A stretch of 64,000 nt of DNA from Candidatus Electrothrix rattekaaiensis (lineage in GTDB: Bacteria; Desulfobacterota; Desulfobulbia; Desulfobulbales; Desulfobulbaceae): assembly GCA_032595675.1 (NCBI GenBank), contig JAVQMD010000002.1:1-64000 (forward strand), in the 5' to 3' direction. How positions within the stretch are numbered: position 1 is the first letter of the stretch; each line of letters begins with the position of its first letter. A program made the position numbers and the translations under genes. Positions 17,869-33,789 of this stretch are shown here, one piece after another. The notes under the pieces were generated by a model, which saw nothing but the letters and a program-made list of their open reading frames with translations, searched no databases and had not been told where the DNA came from.

Positions 17869-20133
17869 TTAAAACTGGAACGGAGAAAACTTTAGCTTAC
17901 GCAATACTCTTCCTATAAATGTCCTTCGTATGCCGTCAAGCTTATGCTCCAAGACCGTTATGCGCTGCCGCATCACGGCTGCACTTTCATGCATGTCCTC
18001 TAGTCGTTGTTGACTTTCCTTTGACTGTACTTTGATTTCAGACATCAGGCGTCGAAGAGTTTGCATTTCGTCAAGAACGGCCAAATAATCTGAGGATTGG
18101 GGCCAATCTATCACCGCCTCAAACTGTAAACGTCCTTGGCTGCTTTGTTCGGTAACTGATTCAGGAAGCTCAATAATGACATGTGGGTCGTCTCCGACAG
18201 AGAAAAAGACATCCCGCATACTTGAGGAGCAGTAATGCATATGCTCCATAATGGTCACTTCAGCAATGTTGCCCCCAACGGCCTCCCAAAGGACATGACT
18301 TTCCGCTGCATCCTCTGGTGTCAACCTGAGGGTCAGGCGATGAATATGAAAGAAACCTGGGCGGTCTGAAGGATCAAAGCGCAGGATTTTTAGGTTCTCT
18401 ACCTGATCCGGCAAGGGAAAAAATAAGGTTTGCCGTTCACGGGCCATGTAAGCTTGCACGTTGAGGCAGTTTTCCCCGGACAGAGGCGTGGTTTCTGTCA
18501 CCCAGAACAGCTGGGCATCAAACTGGGAGGTTTGACAAACCCTGATGCTCTGCTGAAACGGTTGCCTAAGCACAGCATGCACTTGATCTATCCCTTGAGT
18601 CGGGTCGATGCTGTGCTGCACCCTTCCTTCCTGTTCAATAAAACCGGGAAGCAGGCCTTGTTCATCCATAGAAAGCAGCTGAAAGCCGAAGCTGATAAAT
18701 TCAGCAGTGCTGGTCAAATTTTCTGCCTTCATGGCGCAGCTGATATGGGTATCGTGGGCGAAACCAAACCAGAGCAGGGCGCGAAACAGGATAAAATCTG
18801 CGCTGATGTCCTCACAATCAACAGCCCATTCCTGATCAAACCACTGATATTGGCCGTCTGAGGCAAGGATAATATTAAAGGGCAGCAGATCAAGAAAGCG
18901 GCCTGGTTGTTCTGCCTGCTCAAGATGGGTTTTCAGAAATTGATAGTAATCATCAAGGAGTTGCTTAAATTTCTCGCTTCTCCCATCCATGACCAAGGCA
19001 TCAATCCAGAGTTCGGCAAGTAAAGGCCCCTGTATGTATTTATGACTGCGCGGAACATGGGCGACAACACCCTTCTTGTCTTTTTTCTCAGTATCTTGTT
19101 TGTCAAGGAGCTCTTTAATGACAACAGCTTGCTGCCTTTCTTTATAGGTGACTGCGTGATATTTGCTGCGCTGTCTGCTCTTAGACAATTTGATGAAATC
19201 ATAAGGGAAAGCGGCAGTCAGTCTTTCCTGCGATTTTGCAACAGTAATAAGAAAGGAGTTGGCAAATTCCTGAAGATACCCGGATTGATGCAGAGATTTC
19301 CAGTGGAGGAATTCATCCTGATCCGGCAGCCAATCCGGTGTAGACAGATCTCGTGATCGTGTTCTGTACAGCAAAGAATGGGCATAGGGATCAGACCGAA
19401 TAAAGTCATCGGACAGAATCAGTTCGGCAAATTGATGATCCGGGAATGGATACAAGAATTGATGGTGTGGAAGTTCCGCCTGTTGAAAAATTTCAACCCA
19501 CTCGTTACGGGAGAACATGCGGGGTTTCTGATCACGAGAACCATATCCCCATAAGCCGGTGTACGGGCTCTTATAATAGTCTTCTGAGGCCCCGAGCCAG
19601 TATTTTAATCCCAGCCGGTTGCCGGTGGCGATGATCAGTATTCCATCTTCGGAAAGCGTGCTCATGAAAAGACGCAGATAAGCTGCCCTTTCTTCCAGCC
19701 CGATAGCAACATCTTTTGTATCTATCTTGCCGTGCAGAATCTCATGGACCAGCTCAGGAAGAGGCGGAAGGAGCACAATAACATCATAGGTCGCCTCCAG
19801 AGCCTTCTCAATTTCATGGGGAGTGGCGGCAAAACAGACATTGGGCAGGTCTGAACAGCGCAGCTTTGCCGCTTCAAGGCAATCAATTCCTGTTTTGACC
19901 CCCAAAACTTGATGCCCCTGTTCACCAAGATACCGGGATAAGATGCCGCTGGAACAGCCGACCTCCAAGATGTTCTGGTTCGGTTCTAGCTGCAAAGGAC
20001 GGAGAATATTGGTTCGATCAGAATTTAGGTGATATTCTGTCACCCCGTTGATCCAGCTTTGTGAGAGTTCCGGTGAATTAACGGAGACATCCTCGGCGTT
20101 CGCCAGGATGTTTTGGACATATTTGAGATCCAT
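17869..20133 (-). CDS. SAM methyltransferase fused to kinase-like domain and coiled coil
   Basis: A 754-residue protein with three parts. Residues about 40-210 are a class I SAM-dependent methyltransferase (motif I LEVGCSSGILSRYL, later DVIVLLPPLP). Residues about 300-450 resemble a choline/aminoglycoside phosphotransferase fold: LDLLPFNIILASDGQYQWFD keeps the Asn and Asp of the catalytic and metal sites, though the classical HxD is degraded. The last 70 residues form a coiled coil. Such fusions accompany surface-glycan synthesis, where methylation and phosphorylation can cap or size the chain. It is last in a leftward operon behind two GT2 glycosyltransferases, 42 bases after the second. Confidence 0.8.
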   Translation of the reverse strand: MDLKYVQNILANAEDVSVNSPELSQSWINGVTEYHLNSDRTNILRPLQLEPNQNILEVGCSSGILSRYLGEQGHQVLGVKTGIDCLEAAKLRCSDLPNVCFAATPHEIEKALEATYDVIVLLPPLPELVHEILHGKIDTKDVAIGLEERAAYLRLFMSTLSEDGILIIATGNRLGLKYWLGASEDYYKSPYTGLWGYGSRDQKPRMFSRNEWVEIFQQAELPHHQFLYPFPDHQFAELILSDDFIRSDPYAHSLLYRTRSRDLSTPDWLPDQDEFLHWKSLHQSGYLQEFANSFLITVAKSQERLTAAFPYDFIKLSKSRQRSKYHAVTYKERQQAVVIKELLDKQDTEKKDKKGVVAHVPRSHKYIQGPLLAELWIDALVMDGRSEKFKQLLDDYYQFLKTHLEQAEQPGRFLDLLPFNIILASDGQYQWFDQEWAVDCEDISADFILFRALLWFGFAHDTHISCAMKAENLTSTAEFISFGFQLLSMDEQGLLPGFIEQEGRVQHSIDPTQGIDQVHAVLRQPFQQSIRVCQTSQFDAQLFWVTETTPLSGENCLNVQAYMARERQTLFFPLPDQVENLKILRFDPSDRPGFFHIHRLTLRLTPEDAAESHVLWEAVGGNIAEVTIMEHMHYCSSSMRDVFFSVGDDPHVIIELPESVTEQSSQGRLQFEAVIDWPQSSDYLAVLDEMQTLRRLMSEIKVQSKESQQRLEDMHESAAVMRQRITVLEHKLDGIRRTFIGRVLRKLKFSPFQF

Positions 20134-20175
20134 TGTTTCGTTCAGGGAAAACCGGAACAGGTCCGGAAAATTCGT

Positions 20176-21120
20176 TTAAATGATATTGGTTGAATGTACG
20201 TCAGGTTTCCTTGAGTGAAGGGGGCCGTATTTCCCGATAAGTCCGTGCAGTAGCCCCTTCAGGACCATCCGTAATTCGTTTTTTTTTCTTTCCCTTAGAC
20301 AGCGGTAAGCATGTCGGAGATGTTGGGCGGTCCAGTACGGAAAAAGCCGAGGAATAGAGGATCGGAGATGTTTGCGAATGTAGAGAAAGCGGTTGCGAAC
20401 GGTGTAATAGGTGTAAATTCCACCCCGGTTACCGTGGGAGGCGGAAAGGTCATGGCTTCCCGAGGCCAGTGGATTGACCGCGATACGGCAGGATGCACCG
20501 GAGGGATCCGGGGATATACGTTGTTTTTTGGCTCGTTGGCAGAGATCAGCGACCTCGCCGCTAAAAAAATACTCTTCGTCCAGCAGGCCGATCTGTTCCA
20601 GCAGAGAGGAGCGGATCAGGCAGATTGTCCCGGAGACATAATCCACATCGTAGAGTGTATCTGGTTGCACAGGCTCTTTGAAATGGGAGATGTAATGACA
20701 ACCTATATCCCTGCCACCTGCATTGAGTATCCCACCGCTGTTATCTCGGATAATCGGGCCGACAATACCGAGACCCGGCTCTGCATCCATTGCCTGCACC
20801 AGGAGATGAAAATCCTTTTCCGCAATTCGGGCATCGTTGTTCATCAGCAGGATGTATGCACACCCTTCCTTGAGGGCTCTGCGGATACCGACATTATTGC
20901 CGCCCGCATACCCGAGGTTATTATCATTTTGGATAAAAACGACATCCTGACAACCCTGCTGGATTCTTTCTCTGTCCGCCGGGTCTGAGTTGTTATCCAC
21001 CACATAGATGGTTGTTTTATCCTCAAGATTATCCCCAAGAAAATTTTGGAAATTCTGGACACAGCCAATGGTGTCTTCAGCAGCATTCCAGTTGAGCAGT
21101 ATTATAGCTGTTTTTTTCAT
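20176..21120 (-). CDS. Glycosyltransferase family 2 (rhamnosyltransferase-like)
   Basis: A 314-residue GT-A fold glycosyltransferase. It has the GT2 start AIILLNWNAAEDT, the nucleotide-binding VVDNNSDP, the NNLGYAGGNNVGIR signature typical of rhamnosyltransferase-like GT2s, and the metal-binding LLMNNDARI. It would transfer a sugar from a nucleotide donor to a growing surface glycan at the inner membrane. The stretch around residues 195-235 departs from the usual family pattern, which may reflect a local compensated frameshift. The gene starts three bases after the preceding glycosyltransferase stop. Confidence 0.85.
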   Translation of the reverse strand: MKKTAIILLNWNAAEDTIGCVQNFQNFLGDNLEDKTTIYVVDNNSDPADRERIQQGCQDVVFIQNDNNLGYAGGNNVGIRRALKEGCAYILLMNNDARIAEKDFHLLVQAMDAEPGLGIVGPIIRDNSGGILNAGGRDIGCHYISHFKEPVQPDTLYDVDYVSGTICLIRSSLLEQIGLLDEEYFFSGEVADLCQRAKKQRISPDPSGASCRIAVNPLASGSHDLSASHGNRGGIYTYYTVRNRFLYIRKHLRSSIPRLFPYWTAQHLRHAYRCLRERKKNELRMVLKGLLHGLIGKYGPLHSRKPDVHSTNII

Positions 21121-21123
21121 CGG

Positions 21124-22647
21124 TTATTTTATTTCCGCGCCGTTTACTTGCTTCTCCTCCACAAGATAATGAAGCAGGGGATTTGTCCCCGGAGGAAGTG
21201 ATCGGCTGTTACTATATTCTAGGGGGGCAAAAAATGCATTCGGCTTCCTGTTTTCCTGCCAACCAGCCTTACAATAATGGATCAGCGGATCAATGTCCTG
21301 GAAAAAGACATCAGGATATTCGCGCAGGTAAAATTCTCGGTCAAAAAGCCCGGAGCGGAGAATAACACGATAAGGCCTATTGGTGCAAAAGAGCAGCAGT
21401 TTTTCCAGAGTATTTTTTACAGAGAAAGACCGCGCTTCTCCTTTCCTGCCCATATATTCTTTCAGCGCAGCAAGGGTAGGCCGGGCAGCGGCAAGCTCTT
21501 CATTGAGCTTACGGACAAGGTGCTCGGGTACGGAATCACCGATAATAAAATAATCAAGCTCAATCGTCAAACTGATCATCTCATCGACGGAGGCAGGTTC
21601 CTCCAGGCGAATCATCAACCGGGGGGCCTTGCTGGTAAAAAAATAGAGGTTGTCTTCAATAAGAGTCGCATTGCTTTCAAAAGAGAGATTCTTACGGCCC
21701 TGCTCCGATTCCGCCTCTACGCTCTTGATGCTGATAATAGCCTGTTCATTGATTAGGCGAAACTCCAACAGCTCCTTATTATGGAGACGAATCTGTTCAA
21801 AAAATAAAGTCTTGGTTTCAATATCAACCCTTCTCGTACTGAGAAGCTCGCGTTGCTTATGCTGCTCAGTATCCTGTTCTGTAGCATATTCAAGGCAATA
21901 CAGGGCAGCCTCAAGGTAGGCCCCCTTAATATCAACTAATTGATCAAAAAGGACATCAATGTGTTTTTTATAGAGGGCTTCATGCTTATGGAAAATCTTA
22001 ACCAGAATTGCGACCTTTTGTCTTTTCTCCTTGCTGCGCAACATGGAGTCGGAGCGGATGCGATAATAAAATAAAATTTCCGGGATCCTCTTGACCTGTC
22101 GCCCTCGTTCAATCAGAGAAAGCCAAAAATCGTAGTCTTCCCAGCCGTAAATCATGGCCGGATCAAAGCCGCCCACGTCCTCCCAATCTGCTCTGCGGAA
22201 GAAGGAGGTGCAGAAAATGATATTATTGAGTAGCATTTCCTCTAGGCTGTACTCAGGTAGCTGCCACTCACTGTTTCGATCGCCAAAAAAACGGGCTTTG
22301 CAATAAACAATGCCTACGTACGGATCCGCATCCAGCAGTTGCACAGCCTGCTCCAGATAGGTCGGGCCGATACGATCATCCGCATCCAAGGGAAGGATGT
22401 ACTCGCCTTGCGCCTCTCTGATGCCGTTATTTCTAGCTGACGACAGGCCCTGATTCTCTGTGTGCAGCACCCGTGTCTTGGGAAAATGCAGCTGTCGGAG
22501 ATGATTGACCGTGAAAAGATCAGTGGAACCGTCGTTGACAACGATAATCTCAAAATCCTGCCAAGTCTGGTCAAGAACGGAATTGATGGTTTCATCAACA
22601 AAGGCACCCTGATTATAGCAGGGAATAACAACGGAAACGCGGGGCAT
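21124..22647 (-). CDS. Glycosyltransferase family 2 with C-terminal extension
   Basis: A roughly 507-residue GT2 enzyme. The GT-A domain (residues 1-230) has RVSVVIPCYNQGAFVDETI, the nucleotide site VVNDGSTD, GLSSARNNGI and the metal-binding LPLDADDR, followed by GGFDPAMIYGWEDYDFW. The remaining half is helical, ends with a YPDV-HYCKAGWQENRKPNAFF region often seen at the end of surface-glycan glycosyltransferases, and should bind the acceptor. An alternative start at 22740 has an AGAGG close by but would overlap the msrAB 3' end by 41 bases. First gene of the leftward glycan operon. Confidence 0.85.
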   Translation of the reverse strand: MPRVSVVIPCYNQGAFVDETINSVLDQTWQDFEIIVVNDGSTDLFTVNHLRQLHFPKTRVLHTENQGLSSARNNGIREAQGEYILPLDADDRIGPTYLEQAVQLLDADPYVGIVYCKARFFGDRNSEWQLPEYSLEEMLLNNIIFCTSFFRRADWEDVGGFDPAMIYGWEDYDFWLSLIERGRQVKRIPEILFYYRIRSDSMLRSKEKRQKVAILVKIFHKHEALYKKHIDVLFDQLVDIKGAYLEAALYCLEYATEQDTEQHKQRELLSTRRVDIETKTLFFEQIRLHNKELLEFRLINEQAIISIKSVEAESEQGRKNLSFESNATLIEDNLYFFTSKAPRLMIRLEEPASVDEMISLTIELDYFIIGDSVPEHLVRKLNEELAAARPTLAALKEYMGRKGEARSFSVKNTLEKLLLFCTNRPYRVILRSGLFDREFYLREYPDVFFQDIDPLIHYCKAGWQENRKPNAFFAPLEYSNSRSLPPGTNPLLHYLVEEKQVNGAEIK

Positions 22648-22699
22648 TGCAGAATGACTTGGTGGATTAGATAGAGAGTGGAATATTGAGGCTGAGGAA

Positions 22700-23815
22700 T
22701 CAACGTTTGATTGCAGGAAAAAGCTTGCTATAGAGACCATAGCCCTCTTTTTCCAGATCCTCTGCCGGAATAAAGCGCAGCGCAGCAGAGTTCATGCAAT
22801 AGCGCACCCCTGTGGGATCCGGCCCGTCATCAAAAACATGGCCCAGATGCGAGTCAGCATGTTTGCTCCGCACCTCGGTGCGCACGGAAAACCAGCTTTT
22901 ATCCTCCCGCTCGACAATATTCTCCGGCTCAAGGGGCTGGGTAAAGCTGGGCCAGCCTGTCCCGGACTTAAACTTATCCAGCGAACTGAACAGGGGTTCA
23001 CCGGAGACGATGTCCACGTAGATTCCCGGTCGAATATTATCCCAGTAGGTATTACGAAATGCCGGTTCTGTCCCGTCTTCCTGGGTAACCTTATACTGAA
23101 GCGCGGTTAAGTGCTTTTTCAGCTCTTCTTGGCTCGGCTTTGATTGCGGTTTGTTCGAGGTCGTTGAAGCCGGTATCTTTCCGCCTGTTGGAGCTTCCGG
23201 GGCAGCTACGGGTAAAATTTTCCCGTCCCATAACTCCTCAAGCCGCTGATCTCGACCGCATTTAAACCGGTAGAATTTATAGCGGATAGGATTCTTTTCC
23301 GAATAATTCTGATGATACTCTTCTGCCGGGTAAAAGGTGCTGCTCTGCCGGATCTCGGTGGCAATGGGCCGATCAAGCAAGCCGGATTGCTCCAAGGCCG
23401 CTTTTGAGACTTCAGCCGCTTTCTTCTGTGCTTCTGTGGTATAGAAGATTGCTGTGGAGTAGGCATGGCCCCGATCACAGAACTGACCGCCCGGATCAAC
23501 CGGATCAACCTTTTGCCAAAATACATTAAGGAGATCTGGATACGAGATGACAGCGGGATCAAAGGTAACCTGAACAACCTCGATATGCCTTTTTTGTATA
23601 TAATCGTCGTAAGTCGGATTGGTACCGGTTCCGCCGCTATACCCGGAAAGAACCTCCTGCACGCCGTTGACCTTCTGGAGATCCGCTTCTAGGCACCAGA
23701 AACAGCCCCCGGCCAGAATCGCCTGTTCTGTCTTTTGTCCTGCTTGTCCTGCAAAGGCCTCAGACAGCATTCCCCAACCTGCGAAAAAAATAATCATCGG
23801 AATAAAGGGTTTCAT
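22700..23815 (-). CDS. msrAB: Bifunctional methionine sulfoxide reductase MsrA-MsrB, exported
   Basis: A 371-residue fusion that repairs both diastereomers of methionine sulfoxide. The chosen start gives a signal peptide (hydrophobic core, AFAG cleavage region), placing it in the periplasm. The MsrA domain has the catalytic [13 protein letters not shown] and [10 protein letters not shown]. The MsrB domain has [31 protein letters not shown] with the catalytic Cys. The two CxxC pairs that hold zinc in many MsrB proteins are absent (SGEPLFSS and [12 protein letters not shown] instead), so this is the zinc-free type. The frame is open upstream to 24046, but that part is not signal-like. It may be expressed from the dyad-containing region at 24040. 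Confidence 0.93.
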   Translation of the reverse strand: MKPFIPMIIFFAGWGMLSEAFAGQAGQKTEQAILAGGCFWCLEADLQKVNGVQEVLSGYSGGTGTNPTYDDYIQKRHIEVVQVTFDPAVISYPDLLNVFWQKVDPVDPGGQFCDRGHAYSTAIFYTTEAQKKAAEVSKAALEQSGLLDRPIATEIRQSSTFYPAEEYHQNYSEKNPIRYKFYRFKCGRDQRLEELWDGKILPVAAPEAPTGGKIPASTTSNKPQSKPSQEELKKHLTALQYKVTQEDGTEPAFRNTYWDNIRPGIYVDIVSGEPLFSSLDKFKSGTGWPSFTQPLEPENIVEREDKSWFSVRTEVRSKHADSHLGHVFDDGPDPTGVRYCMNSAALRFIPAEDLEKEGYGLYSKLFPAIKR

Positions 23816-24039
23816 GGCATGAGCGAAGGAATGAGTGAAGGAAAAGGTTATGTTATGGTCCAGACTTGCGGGATCTTCGTATCCTATTGTAGAGTATAGG
23901 CTATTCTCCCTGTTGTTGCAAAACTTTTGTGCCGAGGCAGAAGCAGCCTTTTCCTTGATCGCAGCCATGTCGATCAGGATAAACAGAAGAACGTTGGACA
24001 TACTTGATCGGAAAATAACCGGATATTTTCCTTTGCCGT

Positions 24040-24059
24040 ATGTCAATTAGTATTGACAT
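24040..24059. promoter_or_regulatory. Perfect 8-4-8 palindrome between divergent genes
   Basis: ATGTCAAT-TAGT-ATTGACAT is a perfect inverted repeat. It lies between leftward msrAB and the rightward membrane-protein gene. Each arm contains a consensus -35 hexamer (TTGACA), so it could hold a pair of divergent -35 elements or an operator. On the plus strand TATGTA lies 18 bases past TTGACA. The surrounding interval 23816-24216 has no other gene that I believe. Confidence 0.55.
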
Positions 24060-24216
24060 GTTATAAAACAGAGATTTATGTAATGGACTCTTCTCTCCGG
24101 TTGCCCAGAAACGGATATTTTTTCGAAAGCTGTACCATTAAAAAAATCATACAGCATTTCGGTGCAACAAACACGTGACGCAATATGCGGACATAACTTA
24201 TTAAGTTTTATAAAAA

Positions 24217-28712
<4,496 letters not shown>

Positions 28713-28727
28713 AAATACCCATCCCGG

Positions 28728-28756
28728 CCCCCCTCTTTTTTTTTGGGGGGGAGGGG
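28728..28756. terminator. C-run/T-run/G-run hairpin after the HAD gene
   Basis: Six C, a T-rich loop, then seven G and AGGGG fold into a very GC-rich hairpin 15 bases after the HAD stop codon. The T tract lies in the loop, not after the stem, so it is not a textbook terminator. The G runs could also form other structures. Confidence 0.35.
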
Positions 28757-28776
28757 TAATAAAAAAGCAATATATA

Positions 28777-29019
28777 ATGAAAAAGCAATATGTCACCGGA
28801 AAAAATTATGATCTTGGAGAAGGGGAAATAGGGCGGATCATCAGTATGACCCTGCGCAATAAAATTATTCCGATAGGGAATCTCGGCGGAGGCCCTCGTC
28901 TCAAGGGACTGCTGGTCCTGCTGCTCTCCCATTCCCTGGGGAGGATGATTTTTCCTCGTATAATCCCTTTTGAACAAAAACTGCACCGGTTGTATCTTCT
29001 ACTCAAACGAAAGAAATGA
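28777..29019 (+). CDS. Small hypothetical protein
   Basis: An 80-residue basic protein with a hydrophobic middle (LKGLLVLLLSHSLGRMIF). No known domain. It lies in line with the HAD gene upstream and the acyltransferase gene 27 bases downstream, but has no clear ribosome site. It may be a real small membrane-associated protein or a chance frame. Confidence 0.4.
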   Translation: MKKQYVTGKNYDLGEGEIGRIISMTLRNKIIPIGNLGGGPRLKGLLVLLLSHSLGRMIFPRIIPFEQKLHRLYLLLKRKK

Positions 29020-29046
29020 TCTGAAGATCCAAGGAGGCAGGAACCT

Positions 29047-30735
29047 ATGCAGCAAAATAAATTCGGCCCGGCTGGTCGCCCCACTGAGAAAGAAAACTTT
29101 TTTCTTCGTTCGCTGTTTATGTCGAGGAACAGTTTTTCTTTACTTGCCTCCCTGCTTTTCTTTCTTGTCCTTATTTTCTTCTGCAACCTTGTTCTTCCCG
29201 GTGCGTCTTCCATTGAACTGACTTTGCAGACAGATCACGCCGACAGCATCCAAATTTTCTGCTCCAACGGGCTGAAGACCTTTGATGAACAGTTATCTGT
29301 CTCCTCGCAACTATTTGAAAAAGAAAAGGTTGTCGAGGTGCGTCTTGGCTTGGGCAATATGCCGATGAACCGGATGAGGATTGATACAGGAAGCTCTCCC
29401 GGAATCCTGAGAATATACCGAATGGTCCTGCACAGCCATTTTGCTCGGACAAGGGTGCTCAACGCTCCCGAGATCTTCCGATTGTTCAAACAGGCTTCTC
29501 CCGGCACGACCGTACAGATAGGGGATGGCTTTGTAAAAATCAGCTCAACCTCTGAAGATCCTTATCTCATAGCCGACCAGCCTCTGCTGCAAGGCCAAGT
29601 TCTACTGCTTTACGGCCTGCCTCTGCTGGCAACAACACTGTTTTTTCTGGTCCTGCAACAGATTAACTTTACCCGTTTCCCGGCCTTTAGTGATATCTTT
29701 GCCAAACGACCTTCAACAGGAGAGAATATCATTTCTCTGGACGGGCTGCGCGGTATTGCCGCCATCATGGTGGTGGCCGATCATACCTGGGGACGCTGCA
29801 CTGGCCTCGGAGCTGGCGGAGTGTGGATTTTTATGAGCCTGAGCGGTTTCCTGCTGGCCCGTCCCTTTGTCCTGCAACCGGAACGGGCCAAGTCAGTATC
29901 ATACTGGATATCTTTTTTCCGCCGCCGCCTCCAACGAATCCTGCCTGTTTATTATCTCTACCTCATTATTATTTTTGTTTTTCACTTCCGCTTTGATGCG
30001 GCTCTCCGCCATTTTCTGTTTCTCCAAGGAGACGGACATCTTTGGGTGGTGCCGCAGGAGATGTTCTTTTATCTGCTGGTTCCTTTTATTATGGTGGTGA
30101 ACCTTGTGCTGTTCCGGGGCAGGGCTTGGCTTGTCATTACTCATCTCACAGTCCTGCTCATTCTGGCAAATCAATTCCTGACTTCTGAAATTTTTGCCCT
30201 CTACGGTATGCGGGACCAACCGATCCGTCCATTTCTCGGTATCTTTCTCGGGGGATGCACAGCCTCCTATCTCTATTACGGCATCTATCGGTCATACGAA
30301 CCCAAGCTCTCAAACGCATGGCGCAAGAAACTGGACATTTCTTTTGCCTTCTGCGGAACAGCCTTGCTTCTCTTCTTTCTCCTCTGTTCCACAAAACGCT
30401 TATGGGGAGGACAGCGGGTCTTGGCACAAGACTATTTTCCCTGGTTTGATGTTGCGGCAGCCGGATTGCTTTTTTCCATCCTAGCAGGCAAGGAAAAGAG
30501 TCTCGTGAACAGGTTCCTCTCTTGGCTTCCCTTACGGGCGATTAGTGTAGTCTCTTTCAGCCTTTATATCTTTCATCCCCTGGTTATCAACTGTTTGCGG
30601 CAGGGAATGAAGTATTACACAGGCACTGGACTCACTGGCTTTCCTCTGTTTATGAGCACCCTTCTGGTTAGCTATGGGCTCGCCTGCTGGACCTATACCT
30701 ATATTGAACGTCCCTTTATGCACCAAACCCGTTAA
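29047..30735 (+). CDS. Acyltransferase 3 (OafA/YrhL-like) membrane protein
   Basis: A 562-residue membrane O-acyltransferase. A strong AGGAGG site nine bases upstream fixes the start. After an N-terminal membrane helix (about residues 28-53) and a 130-residue periplasmic region comes the acyltransferase 3 domain, starting ISLDGLRGIAAIMVVADHTW and VWIFMSLSGFLLARPF, with SFFRRRLQRILPVYY and about ten membrane segments to the end. These enzymes acylate surface glycans or lipids. With the neighbouring glycan genes, a role in modifying an envelope polysaccharide is likely. Confidence 0.88.
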   Translation: MQQNKFGPAGRPTEKENFFLRSLFMSRNSFSLLASLLFFLVLIFFCNLVLPGASSIELTLQTDHADSIQIFCSNGLKTFDEQLSVSSQLFEKEKVVEVRLGLGNMPMNRMRIDTGSSPGILRIYRMVLHSHFARTRVLNAPEIFRLFKQASPGTTVQIGDGFVKISSTSEDPYLIADQPLLQGQVLLLYGLPLLATTLFFLVLQQINFTRFPAFSDIFAKRPSTGENIISLDGLRGIAAIMVVADHTWGRCTGLGAGGVWIFMSLSGFLLARPFVLQPERAKSVSYWISFFRRRLQRILPVYYLYLIIIFVFHFRFDAALRHFLFLQGDGHLWVVPQEMFFYLLVPFIMVVNLVLFRGRAWLVITHLTVLLILANQFLTSEIFALYGMRDQPIRPFLGIFLGGCTASYLYYGIYRSYEPKLSNAWRKKLDISFAFCGTALLLFFLLCSTKRLWGGQRVLAQDYFPWFDVAAAGLLFSILAGKEKSLVNRFLSWLPLRAISVVSFSLYIFHPLVINCLRQGMKYYTGTGLTGFPLFMSTLLVSYGLACWTYTYIERPFMHQTR

Positions 30736-30779
30736 TCCCCATCTCGGTCCCGACAGACCGGGACAAAAAAGGAGAGACT

Positions 30780-31409
30780 ATGAAATTCCAATGCGGAAGA
30801 TGCGGAAAGAATTATCTGGTTGATACTGCCGATACCGTGGACAAGGATCTGACTATCCCTTGCAGCACCTGCGGCAATAGTTTTTGTATTGATGAGAACA
30901 TGGCCTTTTCCTCGGCGAGTGGTAACTCTAAAATCATCTGTGAAAACTGCGGTCAGCTGGTCATTGAGAAGGTGAAGGCCTGCCCCTCATGCAATTTGGT
31001 CCTCAATAAGCAGCATGAGGCCAAACGGATTGATAATAAGGAATATGAAAAGGTCGTGGTTCAGGACGGCAAGGTCTTGCATAAGCAGAGCGCGAAGGGC
31101 AAGAAAAAGGCCTTACTTGTTGGCCTCCTTATTTTGGTGCTGGCTGGGGCAGGAGGAGCATTTTGGCTTCTCAGTACTCAACAACATGCGTTGCAGGGTA
31201 CCTTGCTGGAACCGGTTGCCGAGAAAATGCCCAACCTCAGCAGCAGAACAGAAACCCAGGTGGTGATTATGATGAACGGTGATACCTATTATGCGAAGAA
31301 GGTGGAAAACGATGGCTCTCTCATCCGTATCACCACCAAGAACGGGGCCGTGGTTGAAGTGGCTGAAAAGAACGTCCTTGATATTACCACAGCTGTGATT
31401 GAGGAGTAA
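30780..31409 (+). CDS. Zinc-ribbon single-pass membrane protein
   Basis: A 209-residue protein preceded by GGAGA. It has an MJ0042-type zinc finger at the N terminus (FQCGRCGKNYLV and IPCSTCGNSFCI), a second zinc ribbon (CENCG and CPSCN, about residues 57-75), and one transmembrane helix (about 112-131). A small C-terminal beta-rich region (VVIMMNGDTYYAKKV) follows outside the membrane. Such proteins are frequent in Deltaproteobacteria and their role is unknown; the zinc ribbons suggest a sensor or scaffold. It follows the acyltransferase by 44 bases and converges with katG. Confidence 0.8.
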   Translation: MKFQCGRCGKNYLVDTADTVDKDLTIPCSTCGNSFCIDENMAFSSASGNSKIICENCGQLVIEKVKACPSCNLVLNKQHEAKRIDNKEYEKVVVQDGKVLHKQSAKGKKKALLVGLLILVLAGAGGAFWLLSTQQHALQGTLLEPVAEKMPNLSSRTETQVVIMMNGDTYYAKKVENDGSLIRITTKNGAVVEVAEKNVLDITTAVIEE

Positions 31410-31432
31410 GGGCACGGCACGCCGTGCCCTTA
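31407..31432. terminator. Palindrome between convergent genes
   Basis: TAAGGGCACGGC-AC-GCCGTGCCCTTA is a perfect 12-bp stem with a two-base loop. It begins in the stop codon of the zinc-ribbon gene and lies 17 bases from the katG stop. There is no T tract on either side. It may act as a bidirectional terminator or be a member of the GGGGCA-type palindromic repeats also seen inside recB. Confidence 0.6.
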
Positions 31433-31448
31433 CCGATTCCGGCAATAA

Positions 31449-33779
<2,331 letters not shown>

Positions 33780-33789
33780 TCAAGGGTGT

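Noticed and set aside
20500-20560. Frameshift in the GT2 gene
   Set aside because: The stretch is atypical, but the frame resumes with family-like YYTVRNRF; evidence is too weak to call a pseudogene.
30750-30775. GTCCCG/CGGGAC hairpin as terminator before the zinc-ribbon gene
   Set aside because: It is followed by A rather than T on the transcribed strand and would cut the operon; more likely incidental.
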